Shown: positions 23,482 to 34,439, counted from the first letter of the stretch. The stretch is 64,000 nucleotides of DNA from Aaosphaeria pasadenensis (GCA_022813625.1 JAKLMB010000001.1:1612001-1676000); one strand, 5' to 3'. Program-made: numbers and translations. The notes: generated by a model from the letters alone, not told the origin.

Positions 23482-24988
23482 AACGGCCAAGGTTGTGTGA
23501 TAGCAGACAGCTCGCGTAAGATGTAGCAAGCGTGTCGGCCAGACTCATCTAATGGGTCGAGGTACGTTCCGATGTTGTGTTTGTACGTTGCGGTACGGAG
23601 CAGACACAGATGCGAGGCTGGCGCAGAAATTCGCAATCCGTTCAGCGGTGCGCGATGTTGGCTTCCGTAGCTTCGCGGACCAGGTCTGATAGGTGACGAG
23701 GGGGCGTAGCAATAGAATTCGGAAGTGATGGAGCAGCGAATGATTGTTCGTCGAGAGTCGTACCGCGTGAGGGGTTGTGAGTGACTTTTGGAGGTTGAAT
23801 TGAGGAGGTTGATGGAGGTAAGTTGAGGGCACGGATTGTCTGAGGTGTGAGGCAGTGCGGGAGTGGTCCAAGATCCTCCCGGTCCCCTGTCACGCCGCGC
23901 GCTTTACTGCACCTTTGTCGTCGCAACACCTTGGCCACCCTTCGGAGTCGGTCCAACAGCATACGAAATGGAGCAATTATTTACAGAAATGGTTCAAATG
24001 GAAGCTGCATGTCACATTAGAGATCTTGACCATGAACTTTTCATCAATCAACAGGTCAATGTTGCCGCAACTCTTGCGAAACTCATGGTTTGCGCTAGCG
24101 GTCAACTTGCAGAGGTTACGTAGGTCTTTGAGCCACGCCGGAAGCTGACATGAAGCTCAGCCATTCTGCCAGAATAATGAACGACACAAGGACTGCAATC
24201 TCTGCTCTATTCCGCTACTCATAATCTGCTGTGCAGCTGGAATCCGTTCCCTACGCTTTCGTGGCCATCACTATCACAGACTATCGATACATGTATCCTG
24301 CATGCCTCCTCAGGCGCAATGTATGCTCTCCATCATTGGCAAGCAGCTGATGTGGCACACTCACAGTTGAGAATATCTACTTAAGAGCAGGATGCAATTA
24401 TGGTATTAAGAGGGCGACGACTGCGTTGTGGTTCGGTTGGATTAGGATGCCCTGTGTTGCAGACGATATACGTTGAGCTAGCGAGTGAGCTACCAGCTTT
24501 AAATAGAAATAGTATACGAGCAGGCCAATATTCTGCAAATAGCATCCACATACGAATCTACGATGTACACAGTATGCAGTTCAACGCAAGTGTTATTGAT
24601 GGGTCTGACAATTATCAGATTCATTACTTGTAGCCTCGTGCCCGCCCCGTCAAAGATTCTCATGAGCCTCCAGGGGCAGTGGAAGGGGAATGCGTCCCTG
24701 GACATTAGAGCCGCGTGTCTCCCCGCAATAGGCATACAATCCGTGGTACAATCATTGCAAACTGACGATCTTCGGTTGACTGTGACTTTTAATTTGCTGC
24801 CGCCTTAGTCATAACGGCCGCGCGAATTATGGGTACCTTGGACGCGGACCCAATCTATCTCGCTTGACCGCCCCACGTAAGAGAGACTGTGCATTGTTGC
24901 CTGTAAACCATGAGCGTACACTCTGCAATAAAATACAATTGATATATGATCATAAAAATCTACAAACATTTCATCAAACAACCGAATA
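23482..24988. other. Flippase upstream region and gene-free sequence
   Basis: 1.5 kb with no supported gene. The first few hundred bases are the flippase leader and promoter. A 51-codon ATG frame at 23968-24123 has no recognisable features. From 24150 on nothing is seen until the tRNA. Confidence 0.4.
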
Positions 24989-25100
24989 GCCCGGTTAGCT
25001 CAATCGGTAGAGCGTGAGACTCTTAGGATTCACGATCTGTCAAACACGATTGGAATACGATGCAATCTCAAGGTTGCGGGTTCGACCCCCGCATCGGGCT
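24989..25100 (+). tRNA. tRNA-Lys (CTT) with a 39-nt intron
   Basis: The acceptor stem GCCCGGT (24989-24995) pairs with ATCGGGC before discriminator T. D arm GCTC-AATCGGTA-GAGC, anticodon stem TGAGA/TCTCA around loop CTCTTAA, variable AGGTT and T arm GCGGG-TTCGACC-CCCGC are all present. The anticodon is CTT, read at positions 34-36. The intron (25026-25064) starts directly after position 37, the canonical nuclear tRNA intron site. Residue count to position 37 is exactly 37, so the D loop is standard. Internal A and B boxes are intact. The gene should be functional. Confidence 0.95.
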
Positions 25101-25114
25101 GCTTAGTCATCATC

Positions 25115-25121
25115 TTTTTTT
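25115..25121 (+). terminator. RNA polymerase III terminator of the tRNA gene
   Basis: A run of seven T residues begins 15 nt after the tRNA 3' end, as expected for Pol III termination. Confidence 0.75.
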
Positions 25122-25320
25122 GCTTTTTTGGATTGCTTTATCACGATCATTTATTTGACAGACCAGAAGGTAAAAACTGTGCAGTCTACCTATTTATCAT
25201 TTATTTAGATAAATGTAAGTAATGTTATAACAAATATATAATTAAGTTCTAGTTTAGCTTTCTCTTTTAAATAAAGCGTTTAAATTTATATCTTCCTTGA
25301 TTCCTTCCTTAATTCCTTAG
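25122..25320. other. AT-rich block downstream of the tRNA
   Basis: About 200 bp dominated by A and T (ATTTA, TATATAAT, TTTAAAT words), unlike the near-balanced base composition of flanking genes. It ends in a CCTT-rich stretch (CTTGATTCCTTCCTTAATTCCTTAG). It has no coding potential. This could be RIP-decayed transposon sequence; that is inference. Confidence 0.5.
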
Positions 25321-25525
25321 TGTGACGGTTGATGACTTGGATGAATCAATCAGACGACTGAGTATCAACACCAGATGAAATAGAGATTGAGGATAGATCA
25401 GATTAAGGATGTAGGCCCATGCACTGTTGCCTATCTGCCCACTATATGAGGACCTATCCTCCTGCCTCCTATAGCTCAAAAGCTTACTCACTTCAATTCA
25501 AACTCGATACTCTGATTAGGTTACA
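25321..25525. repeat. Possible solo LTR-like segment
   Basis: The segment begins TGTGACGG and ends GGTTACA, giving the TG...CA boundaries of a long terminal repeat, and has a TATATGAGG box-like word inside. It sits just downstream of a tRNA gene, a common LTR element target in fungi. Against it: no target-site duplication is visible (CTTAG against ACCAA) and there is no second copy in the window. Low confidence. Confidence 0.2.
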
Positions 25526-25588
25526 ACCAACTGATTATTGATCTATCTGGTTCATTAGGAAATTGACCCGTGGCACTTAATAGAAGCC

Positions 25589-25625
25589 GATACCTAAGGT
25601 ACCTAGTTACACTACCCTAGGTATC
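25589..25625. repeat. Short perfect inverted repeat
   Basis: GATACCTA at 25589-25596 and TAGGTATC at 25618-25625 form an 8-bp inverted repeat with a 21-nt spacer that itself contains GGTACC. It lies between the LTR-like segment and the zinc-finger fragment. Confidence 0.6.
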
Positions 25626-25630
25626 AACCA

Positions 25631-25942
25631 ATATAGCGTCATCCCTAATCCTTTCTCTGTGGAAAGCGGTATGTAAACCACTCAGGTCTTAATCAACACA
25701 GAAGGTGGCATGAGAAAGCCGACGTCACTTGCAAACACTGTGGAGAAATGCTGAAGTTTCGAGACTTGTGCGGCCACCAGTGTCGACGCTGTGCGGTGCA
25801 GCCGCGGCGCATTGTGAAATGCCCTGTTGACGGTTGTGATTTCGAAAGCGACCCATGGCACATCAAGTGCCATGTGGATAAATCACACGAACAAGTGAAT
25901 GACGTTTTCGAATGTATACCGCTAATTTCTTTGCAAGATTAG
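25631..25942 (+). pseudogene. Zinc-finger (C2H2-like) gene fragment
   Basis: From about 25645 a frame reads CGKRYVNHSGLNQHRRWH, the second half of a classical C2H2 finger. It continues CKHCGEMLKFRDLCGHQCRRC and CPVDGCDFESDPWHIKCHVDKSH, further Cys/His fingers, and stops at 25942. The frame is closed upstream by TAA and there is no ATG before the first finger, so the beginning is missing; an intron with a TATAG acceptor near 25635 could supply it but no first exon is evident. Finger spacing in the third unit (C-x4-C-x12-H-x4-H) is close to canonical. It is most simply a broken or truncated zinc-finger gene in a repeat-rich island; a live terminal exon cannot be excluded. Confidence 0.45.
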
Positions 25943-26430
25943 CCGACAAGTTCTCAAAACGATTTCGCCGGGTCATCTTCTGTCGCTGTTGTGACAAAGA
26001 TGTCATATTTAATCGTCATATCTGAAGGTTTATCATTCCATGTAGTTGCGTTTATCCTGTTCAAAAACGGTCAAGTCAGAGATAAATGTCAATAAAATCT
26101 TAGTATCAATTCATCATTTGCTCGATAATGTTACAGCTTTATTGTAATTGCTGAATCTTCGCAGCAGAGTTGTTGGAAAACGTTCATTGGGAGCCTGAAC
26201 CTATGTTGTTTGATTATGTAGGTAGCTATCGATTGAACCCTGCTCCTGGGTATTATTGATGCCGTCCGCCATGACTGTCTTTAAAAAAAGGCTAACGGCG
26301 TCGGTCCCAATTGCTCAAAATTCAAACCAACACCGCGAGATAAGAAGCTCCATAACTCCCATTTCATTGATCGGAGGGGTCCCTGACGAAAGGAAGATCC
26401 GACAGAAGGGCAGTTAGAAGATCAATTCTA
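25943..26430. other. Gene-free sequence before the repeat array
   Basis: About 490 bp without gene or clear repeat. The first degenerate arm of the repeat family (CTGACGAA) appears at 26383-26390. Confidence 0.4.
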
Positions 26431-27690
26431 AGATTCGCCAGTAGAGGGCTACCTGGCGAAGGTAGTGCGTTTATCAGGCTACAATGCGCTGTAATGTAGC
26501 AGTACCCTCGTCCGAGCATAAGGGCTCATGGAGGCCTTCAGGAGGGCGTAAGGCGACGTTGTGCTTTGAGGCTGGGGGTTTGCGTTTTCGCTAGGTGGGA
26601 AGTGTAGGAGCAAATTTAAGGGCTCGGTGTTTCGCTGGACGGATAGTCTGTCGGCGATGGAGACTCCACGAGAGGGACTTTTGTGTTGGAGCTTTTTCGC
26701 CAGGTACTGTGCGGATTTGCGATTTCAAAGGTTGGTACTTTCGCCGGGTGGTCTTGAGGTTGGCGACTCTAAGAGAGCGACTTAGAATAGGGTTCTTAAG
26801 ATGGCTCACGTGGTTCCTGTTTTCGTGAGATAGGGTTCTCATTGGTGATTTGAATGAATACCTTTTTCGCAAGGTACTGCTTATATCGGCGACTCAGATA
26901 GCTATCATCCTCGCCGGATGGTCCTTCTGTTGGCGACTTTCATTGCTGCTCTGGTAGCTGGTCCTTCGCCGGGCGGTCTCTCTGTCGGCGAATATTATGT
27001 CTGATCTAGTAGCTGGTCCTTCGCCAGGTAGTCCTTCTGTTGGCGATTATAATGTCTAGTCTGGGAGCTCGCTCTTCGCCAGCCAGTCTCTCTGTCGGCG
27101 AATCTGATGGCCACTCTGGTAGCTAGTCCTTCGCTAGGTAGTCCTTCTGTTGCGAATATTATGTCTAGTCCGATAGCTGGTCCTTCGCCAGGTTGCCCTT
27201 ACGTTGGCGATTTCTGTCGCCAGTTTGTCCTGTGTTGGCGAACCTAAAAGCTGCTCTTTCAATAGCTCATCTGGTACATTTTCCTTTCGCAAGTGCTCTT
27301 CCTACTGGCGAATCTGATTGTTACTCCTTTTGCCAGTTCGTCCTGTATTGGCGAGCCTAAAAGCTGATTTTTCAATGCCGGCTTAGCTGTATCTTTCTTT
27401 CACCATGTTTTCTTATCACTGGCGAATCTGCTTGAACCTCCGTTCGCCAGGTGATTATCTTCTGGCGAATCTCGATGCTGTTCTTTTCGTGGCTTTTTTG
27501 CTGGATCCTCCTTTCGCAAGTACTCTTCCCATTGGCGAAACTGGTTGTTGCTCCTTTCGCCATTGTTGTCCCCCCTTGACGAATATCAATGCTGTTCTTT
27601 CAGTGGCAACTATATCAGCCCCTACGTTCGCCAGACGCTGATTCTGTTGGCGATCCCGTTCGCAAGACGCTTCTTCTACCGGCGACTCCA
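26431..27690. repeat. Array of 27-nt stem-loops (TTCGCCAG ... CTGGCGAA family)
   Basis: At least a dozen units share a fixed plan: an 8-nt left arm TTCGCCAG, an 11-nt loop, and an 8-nt right arm CTGGCGAA or a variant. Perfect copies occur at 26434-26460 and 27444-27470. Variant units with the same 27-nt span begin near 26631, 26697, 26740, 26910, 26965, 27020, 27075, 27130, 27184, 27516, 27556 and 27625. Loops often read GGTAGTCCTTCT-like. Nothing here looks protein-coding: both strands carry stops and frames shift between units. The family ends by 27690 and a single-orientation version starts at 27891. Confidence 0.9.
26905..27210. repeat. Six tandem 55-bp repeats, each holding one stem-loop
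   Basis: Within the stem-loop array the right arm (T/C)GGCGA recurs at 26931, 26986, 27041, 27096, 27151 (with one G lost) and 27205, a period of 55, 55, 55, 55 and 54 bp. Each unit also shares linker words such as ATTATGTCTAGTCTG and GTAGCTGGTCC. Units differ from each other at several positions, so the array is not freshly amplified. Confidence 0.9.
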
Positions 27691-27890
27691 ATTACTACTG
27701 CTTCATCCCGGGGAAGACAAAGCGGTAGAGTGTGCTGTAGACTACATCACTGTATTTTTCTATCTGAGAAAGAAAGCGGGGAGTGTGGGGTGTAGTACGT
27801 TCAGGGGCGCGAGAGGGCGGACATTTTTTCGCACCTTCGGCATGCTCGTGCGAAATAGTTGTGAAGGAACTTCGCAGTTTTAGAGCTGGT

Positions 27891-28560
27891 CTGGCGAACA
27901 TATGCACAGGGGCAATTCATTCGATTGAGGGATGAGTATGGGGCTCGTCATACGAGGTAGTGCAACTGGCGAATGATGACAAGAATTTTTGCTGCGTTCT
28001 GGCGAATAGACGGATGTTAGGTGGTCTGGGACTCGATGAACATGTTCGCGGATGTTGGGACCTTCAGGCGAATACCTGTACATACTGCATACAGTCCGTA
28101 GTAGTCCGACGAGTTCGACTGGCGAAGGAGTGTAGAAAAGTTACTACGTTTTGGCGAATGACTGCACCCCGTGGAAGCTTGACTGGCGAATAAGTCCATG
28201 GATGTGCCACCTCAACTGGCGAATGGGTATACAACTTCTGCCCCCTCGACTGGCGAACAAATATATAAATGTGCTTCCCCAACTGGCGAAGGATGTGGAC
28301 ACGATTTGCTACCTTGACTGGCGAACAAATACACACATATGCTTCCTCAACTGGCGAATGTTCGTTCACACGTTGCTATCTTTGACTGGCGAATGGCTGC
28401 GTCCTTAGTGGACGCCTGCTGACGAACAAATACCCAAATGTCCTTCCTTAGTTGGCGAATGAGTATGCAAGTTCTGCCACCTCGACTGGTGAACAAATAC
28501 CCAAATGTGCCATCTCAACTCTCGAATACCCGTTCGCACATTGCTACCTCACCTGGCGAA
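27891..28560. repeat. 33/34-bp satellite with CTGGCGAA, alternating A and B units
   Basis: CTGGCGAA or a one-base variant occurs at 27891, 27966, 27999, 28065, 28119, 28151, 28183, 28216, 28250, 28283, 28318, 28351, 28386, 28419, 28452, 28486, 28519 (weak) and 28553. From 28119 on the spacing is 32-35 bp. Unit bodies fall into two types: A continues CAAATAC(C/A)CA(A/C)AT, B continues TG(A/T)GTATGCA or TTCGCACATTGCTACC. They alternate A-B over much of 28250-28560, making a dimer of about 67 bp. Drift of 32-35 bp breaks any reading frame, so it is non-coding. Confidence 0.9.
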
Positions 28561-29248
28561 CACCCATTCGCACATTGCCATCATCCCCAGTGAAACTCCA
28601 CATCAATCACTTCACTGCACTTCACTTCACTTCACTTCACAGATACGAAATATCTTCAAGTTGGGTTGTTACGTATCTCTATCATTCAAACAGACATTGC
28701 ATTAATCTATGCCTAACAACGTTCATTCTCATTCTAACTGGCCCTTCCAAAAGAAACGTCTTCGTCTTCGCGGCTAATTTTATTTTGATTCCGGCGGCGA
28801 GAGAGACGGAGTAGAGTAGAGTACAAAAGGAGATGGTGGGTTGGGTAGGTACATGTATGTGGTGTGATGTGATGTACCAGAAAGGTACTGTGTCGTGGTT
28901 GTGGTGGTGGTGGTGGTGTAAGTATATCTTCTTTCGTTTTCGTTGGCAGGGGCGTAAGTGAGGATGCGTGATGGTTCGTTTCGAAGAAAGGGGACTGACG
29001 CACGCTGTTTGAGGAAAAAAGGCGAGATGCAACGGAGATTTGGATATGATGTGTGGACGTGAAGGAAAGGGCGAATGTGAGTCAAGACGTGTGGGGGAGG
29101 GAAGGAGGTAGGAAAGTTTTGAACGTGATAGCTCGGTGTGATAATGGTGATTAAGGGTGCCAGCGATCCAGTCGACAGGCCTGGAGAATTGGAAACAAAA
29201 GAAAAAGATCTCATCTAAGTAACGGAGGGAAACGATTAGAGAGAGAAA
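28561..29248. other. Region after the satellite: CTTCA microsatellite and 3' flank
   Basis: A (CTTCA)n tract at 28609-28640 borders the satellite. A GTGGTG run lies near 28899-28918. The remainder is probably 3' untranslated and downstream sequence of the minus-strand gene that ends at 29249. No gene supported. Confidence 0.5.
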
Positions 29249-31254
29249 TTAATAGCGCACTACAGGAGGAAGCGCGGCCTCGTCTTGGATCATGACACCA
29301 TTCTTGACGCCATTCTTCTCGACTTGCTTCATCCAATTGTCCTTCTTCTCCTTCTTGGACATCCACCCGCCAAAGACTTTCTTCAAAGTAGACTTGTGAC
29401 GTTGGGGCTGCTGTTGAGGGCTCGGGCCTAGTTGGACTTGGTTTGGATACACAATGTGGTCGAGACTGCGTGGGCTCATTATGTCGGCGCTGATCTTGCG
29501 CGAGAAATTGACGGGTGCGTCTAGACGGGACTGGTCGCTGCTCATCTTGATGCTAGGAGACCGCGAGTGACGTTCTACGCTTTGTTTGTGGGCGCCGCTC
29601 AGGGCGACGAGCTGTTCGGTAGATTTCATAGCCGACATCATATCGTCGAAGTCCATGGAGCTGTCACCGCGAGTTGGATGCGTCCGTTCCTTGGCCTTCT
29701 GATTCTTGCGTGGCGGGACAGGGCCCACCTGCGGGATGGACTGGGAATATGAGGCATTGGCATAGCGAAGTGCCAGTGTGTCAGACCCACTTCTTCGATG
29801 ATGCTTCCGCACTGCGGCAGCATAGTCTTGCTGCTGCTGCTGCTCGGAAGATCGCATCACTGTCGCGATATGTGCACTCTGGATCTGTGACTTCCTCTCT
29901 TCTCTTGCCTTGGGTTGCCCCTCATCCTTCCAGGAATCCAGGCTTGGGAGTGGGGGAAGTTCGCGATTCAGATTGATAGACGGTTTCGCTTCTTGTTCTT
30001 GATTCTCGACGCGGCCCTTTGACGAATTCGGCCTACTACTACTTCGTGAGCTCGACTTGCGTTGAAGGCCCCAACTCCGCCAGCCATGCGACGAGGCAGT
30101 CCGTCTCAGCTCCTTGGGCGGAGCGGTCTGGTTGTTTGTAGCGCTCAAGGTTTCATGGGATTGGGCTCGGCTTAGGGCCGCAGATCCAGGAAAGATGTAG
30201 TCCTTGATGCCAGTTCGTATGCTCTTCGAACGGCTGGGGGTCTGAGGCTCTTTCTCTACTTTCGGCGGGGCGGGTTGGTCTCGGTTCTTCTTCTCCAGCT
30301 GTTGGCGCATCCATTCGGTAGCTTGCGCATCCGCCCTCGCAGCAGCACCGTCGAACTGGTGAGACTCCCTCTTTGAGTTTCTCCCAGTCGTCAACGCCGC
30401 CGAGGTAGGCGCTGTTGATGAATTATTCACATGGGTATCCGTCGAGGCGGTCAGTGGGGTGCCCACACTTTTACCGTCGTCCGAGTCCACGTCCACCCGT
30501 GTCACAGCTGGTCGTACATGCTCAACCGGTGGTGACTTGACATGGTTTCCCTTCTCTACCGACGCAGACTGATCAGCTCTTCGTCGACCAGTATTCGCCC
30601 GTGGGGGTGGCTTTTCCCAGTTGTCATCCCTGAACAAAATATCTGCCCGGTTGAGTCGAGATTTGGATTGCTTTTTCGCCACGGCAGTACTCGCATGTTG
30701 CTGCGGAGCGCCCGTAGGCTGTCGAACCCTCACGTCGGTCGCACCGGATCGCTGGTCCCCATGTTCTCTCCGGTCCCGGTGATCCTGTTGATCTCGCTGA
30801 TCGCGGAGATCATTGCGTTCTTTCCGGCGGTTCGGACACTGGAAGTCGAGCTTCGGGTCGGCGTCCTCCAGTCCATGGTCGGAAGGTTTGAAGTGCTGTA
30901 GAATCAGCGCGCACGCAGCGCGAAGTTCCTGTTCGGTTCTTGGATCGATGCGCTGGCGGCTTATGAAGGGAGAATCGAGAGGCGAGGCATATTCAAGGGA
31001 ATGATGGCGGTGATGAGAATGAAATTGTGATTGGACCGAGCGGGACACGGATTGGGAGGGAGCAGGTTCCGGGGAAGCCTTGCTGTGGAGATCGCTCTTG
31101 GAGGGGACCTTCTAAAGATGACCGTGAGCAAAAGCGATTGTGATTAGACGCCAGAGCAATTGTCTGGATATATGAAGCGATGAATGAATATGATAGAAGC
31201 TAAAATGGTACGTACAACAGGTGCAATGTTGAAGGAGAACTTCCGCTTGATCAT
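29249..31254 (-). CDS. Large basic, mostly disordered protein of unknown function
   Basis: Not recognised by function. Two exons (31254-31216, 31111-29249; 104-nt intron) give 633 residues. Exon 1 encodes just MIKRKFSFNIAPV. The protein is rich in Ser, Arg, Gln and His, with an Asp/Arg repeat (RDQRDQQDHRDRREH), a poly-Gln run, several SRS/RSSSR patches and PPLP/PPPR proline motifs that could bind SH3 domains. One ordered-looking stretch, ELRAACALILQHFKPSD (about residue 70), resembles a short helical motif. The C terminus KKVFGGWMSKKEKKDNWMKQVEKNG is highly basic. Coding status is supported by the long frame, good splice sites and sustained bias. A membrane- or cortex-associated scaffold would fit the composition, but that is speculation. 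Confidence 0.75.
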
Positions 31255-34200
31255 GTTGGCGTAGAGTGAGTGTGAATGTCGAGGGGAAAGTGGTCGTGTG
31301 AGGGCGGGTTGATGCGTGTTGTAGTGACCCGAACAACGCGAACAACGATGGCTGGGTTATGGTGACACGACAGAACCAACGGAGCTCCGTCGCAGCAAGG
31401 AAACAAGAAAATGAACAAGCGGGGTTGACGATGGACGGATGGGTGCCGCGAATTAGTTCATGACTGGGCACAGCAGCGATTGCTATGCCACGAGGTTGAG
31501 GCGGGTACGAAGCAGAGTATTGATGTTACGGTGGTAGATATGGATTATGGTGGGTGGTGATGTATTGATGTAGTATGATGCTGTTGCGTATTCCGTGGAT
31601 TGAGGGCGATTCGCGAGGATTCCGAGGGTGCTTGTGTATGGACGGAGTATGTATGTATGTTTGCGTGTTTGTAGATGAGGATGTAGCTGTGGTGTGGATG
31701 TGGGTGTTGATGTTTAGTGCGGAGTATCTAATCTAGCGTCCCCTCTGTCCGATATGTGCAGAAGAACTACAGTGAAGGTTCCGGTGAAGACGAGGAAGGA
31801 GCAGGCAGGAAATGGGTTTGGATAACCGCGATGGCAGATAATGGTAGTCAATGGTATGGTAACGACAACGGCGCGCGTGTGCGACAGTGACAGGGCGCCT
31901 TGGGTAGAAGTATGTATGAGGGAGCAGAGCAGTGTGTACCTCGTACGGAGGATTACAGAGGATGTATTGGAATTATTGGATGCATCTATTGAATGTATTG
32001 GATGGATGATCCATGTTGCACCCATGTTGTTACCTGCATATGCGATTCTCTGCTAACGGACGGACAGGCGACCAACTGAGAATGGAGAGAGACTCGAAGA
32101 GGGTCAAAGACTCGACTACGAGACATGCGCGCAAAGGAGCCGAATCAGCCGGGGGAAGCGTTTCAGAAGAAGCAGCTAAAGGAATCCAAGCCATACAGTC
32201 CATTTTACAATACATAATCAACGTAGTACGGAGTAGTAACGCATCCAAAACAATACCAGGTAATGAATATAGGAGGACGCGACAGGGAAACCCCTTCTAG
32301 ACGAACCCCAGCCAGACCCACAGGGCCGCAAGGAACAACAGTGGAAGCAGGTCGAGACCTTCGACTGAGCGAAAGCGCTTGATGGCTTGGTCTAATATTT
32401 ATTAGATGCTCATAGTAAGAGACGATACCAAAAAAAATGGAATATTGGATGTGATCATTATGGGCTTGCGCTTTTGGCCATTATTTCCTACAATTAATAA
32501 ATGGCTCCTGGTAATTATAGGAAGTACTAATAGAAAGTGCGATGGATGGATCGGGAGAGAAAGACGCTCTACGGAGTGCTGTGTACATGGACTCATGGAG
32601 CATTCCGTACTCGCTGTGATTACTATCTATACCGTCACCTACCTTACCGTATTCAGTGTTCGGTATTGTAAGGATTTATATGTTTCATCATTTGATCGTT
32701 AGCTACCTGGATGTCTCTTGTAGGCTCGTACCGTGAGTCTGTTTCCGTGTCGGTGTGTCTTGAACTCTTTTCTTACACAGTACAGACGCAGCCACCCAGC
32801 GCCACTGCAACACCACAACCTGACCACCTCGACCAATCAGACGGCCCATCCAACCAGCTGTAGACCTTCAAATCTCGACCATTCATCCAATAACCATCGC
32901 CTTCTGCACAGGTCTTCTCGCAGACCTACCGTCCTCAGCTTCGGCCCACCATCCTACACGATCTCTGCCGTGCTCACCTACCCAACTCATAGTCTGATCG
33001 GCGCTGTCAGAAACCAAATTACGAGACCCATTACCGAACCAGGCGGGTCCAGCACTAACAGAATCGATAATGCATAACAATAACAATGAGTCGCGCTCTG
33101 AACAAACCTAAGGTGTCCATCTCCGAGCAGGCAATTAACACAATAATAGCTTCCCCATCCGTTCCCATCGCACGAGAAGGTGTTCTGCGCCGACTTGGCC
33201 TGTTCCGAGTGGTTGTCTCTGTCTTGGCCCGGCCCGTCTTTGAAACATCTTCGCTTCGAGCACTCCCACAGTTCTACTGTTACTGTGTATCGTCCTACAG
33301 TAGGACCTGGGAGTACACAGACAGTACCAATGTACCACCACATCATCACATCACCACAACTGCAAACAAGCCTTCCATCCGGTGCCTTCTACACCACACC
33401 ACTCTCATTCACCATTAGTTACTCATGTTTCAACCACTGTTGGTCCATCATCATCATCATCACCACACAAAGGAAACACTCCTACTACTTCTTCTCTCAC
33501 CGCATCCTCGGGTCGTATTTTGATTCCTGATTTCTCTATCCCTGGTCTCGTTGATTCATGCAGTCGCCGGAACTAATCCCTTCGAAACATAACTGCGGAA
33601 CTCTCCCTCTCAACACTGAACAGGGTCCACGATGGATCCAATCATCAACGACGAAGAAAAAGCAATTCCTACGTGTTAACCTCTTCTTGACTCTGCTTAG
33701 TAGATACTCAGGTCCTACACAGTACATGATCATCGCTCTTCCTGTTAAAAGCGTCCAAACTGCATCCGTGTGACCCCATCGTCACCGTTGTAGTGTTTCA
33801 TCTGTCATGCGCTTAGCTGCAATGGCCTGCAAACGACACCACCAGCGTCTCTCCCGCTTTCCTATTCACCACTCGCATGCTCTTACGCCACTTCGCTACA
33901 GACGTTACGACGTGCTAGCGGTAAAACTATCATGACCCATTCTCATCGAACTTACAACTTCCATGTCCACCGATCAGCAACAATGACAGCCGTCGTTGGC
34001 TCGCCATTTGGGTAAATTCAAGAAATTCTTGGGTCCACGGTCCCCCAACGTCTCAGCAATCGCGGCTCGCTAGATGCCATTTGACGCCCCTAGTCTATCT
34101 CACGCATAACCTTCAAGCCACACCAACAACTTGTCTGCTCTCTTGTTTATCTGCGAATATCTATCTATCCATCTACCTACCTATGGTTCCGTTCATATAT

Positions 34201-34439
34201 CTCCGACGCACCCATCAGACAATGTATCACCGTGAGACATAAGCACCACTACATACGGTACTCACTCAACACGACAGCACGCGCGCTCTCCCAAACCTCC
34301 ACATCCAATCCAAACTCATGCCCCGAGATCGCCAGTAGCCAATCGGGCATGCATATGCACAGCGAGATGAGAGCAAGCAATCATTGACGATCTCCTCGCC
34401 CTTCGCGTAGTCCAACACATTCCAAGAATATCCCATAAC

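Noticed and set aside
23968..24123. Short ATG frame of 51 codons upstream of the flippase
   Set aside because: No homology, no conserved features, lies in probable promoter sequence.
25321..25942. Intact LTR retrotransposon
   Set aside because: No second LTR, no target-site duplication, no reverse transcriptase or integrase frame.
26431..28560. Repeat array as a CRISPR array
   Set aside because: The sequence is eukaryotic, repeats are only 8-nt arms with degenerate copies, spacers are not unique sequences of constant length, and no cas gene is present.
27891..28560. 33-bp repeats encoding an 11-residue repeat protein
   Set aside because: Spacing drifts between 32 and 35 bp, so the frame is lost every few units, and stops occur on both strands.
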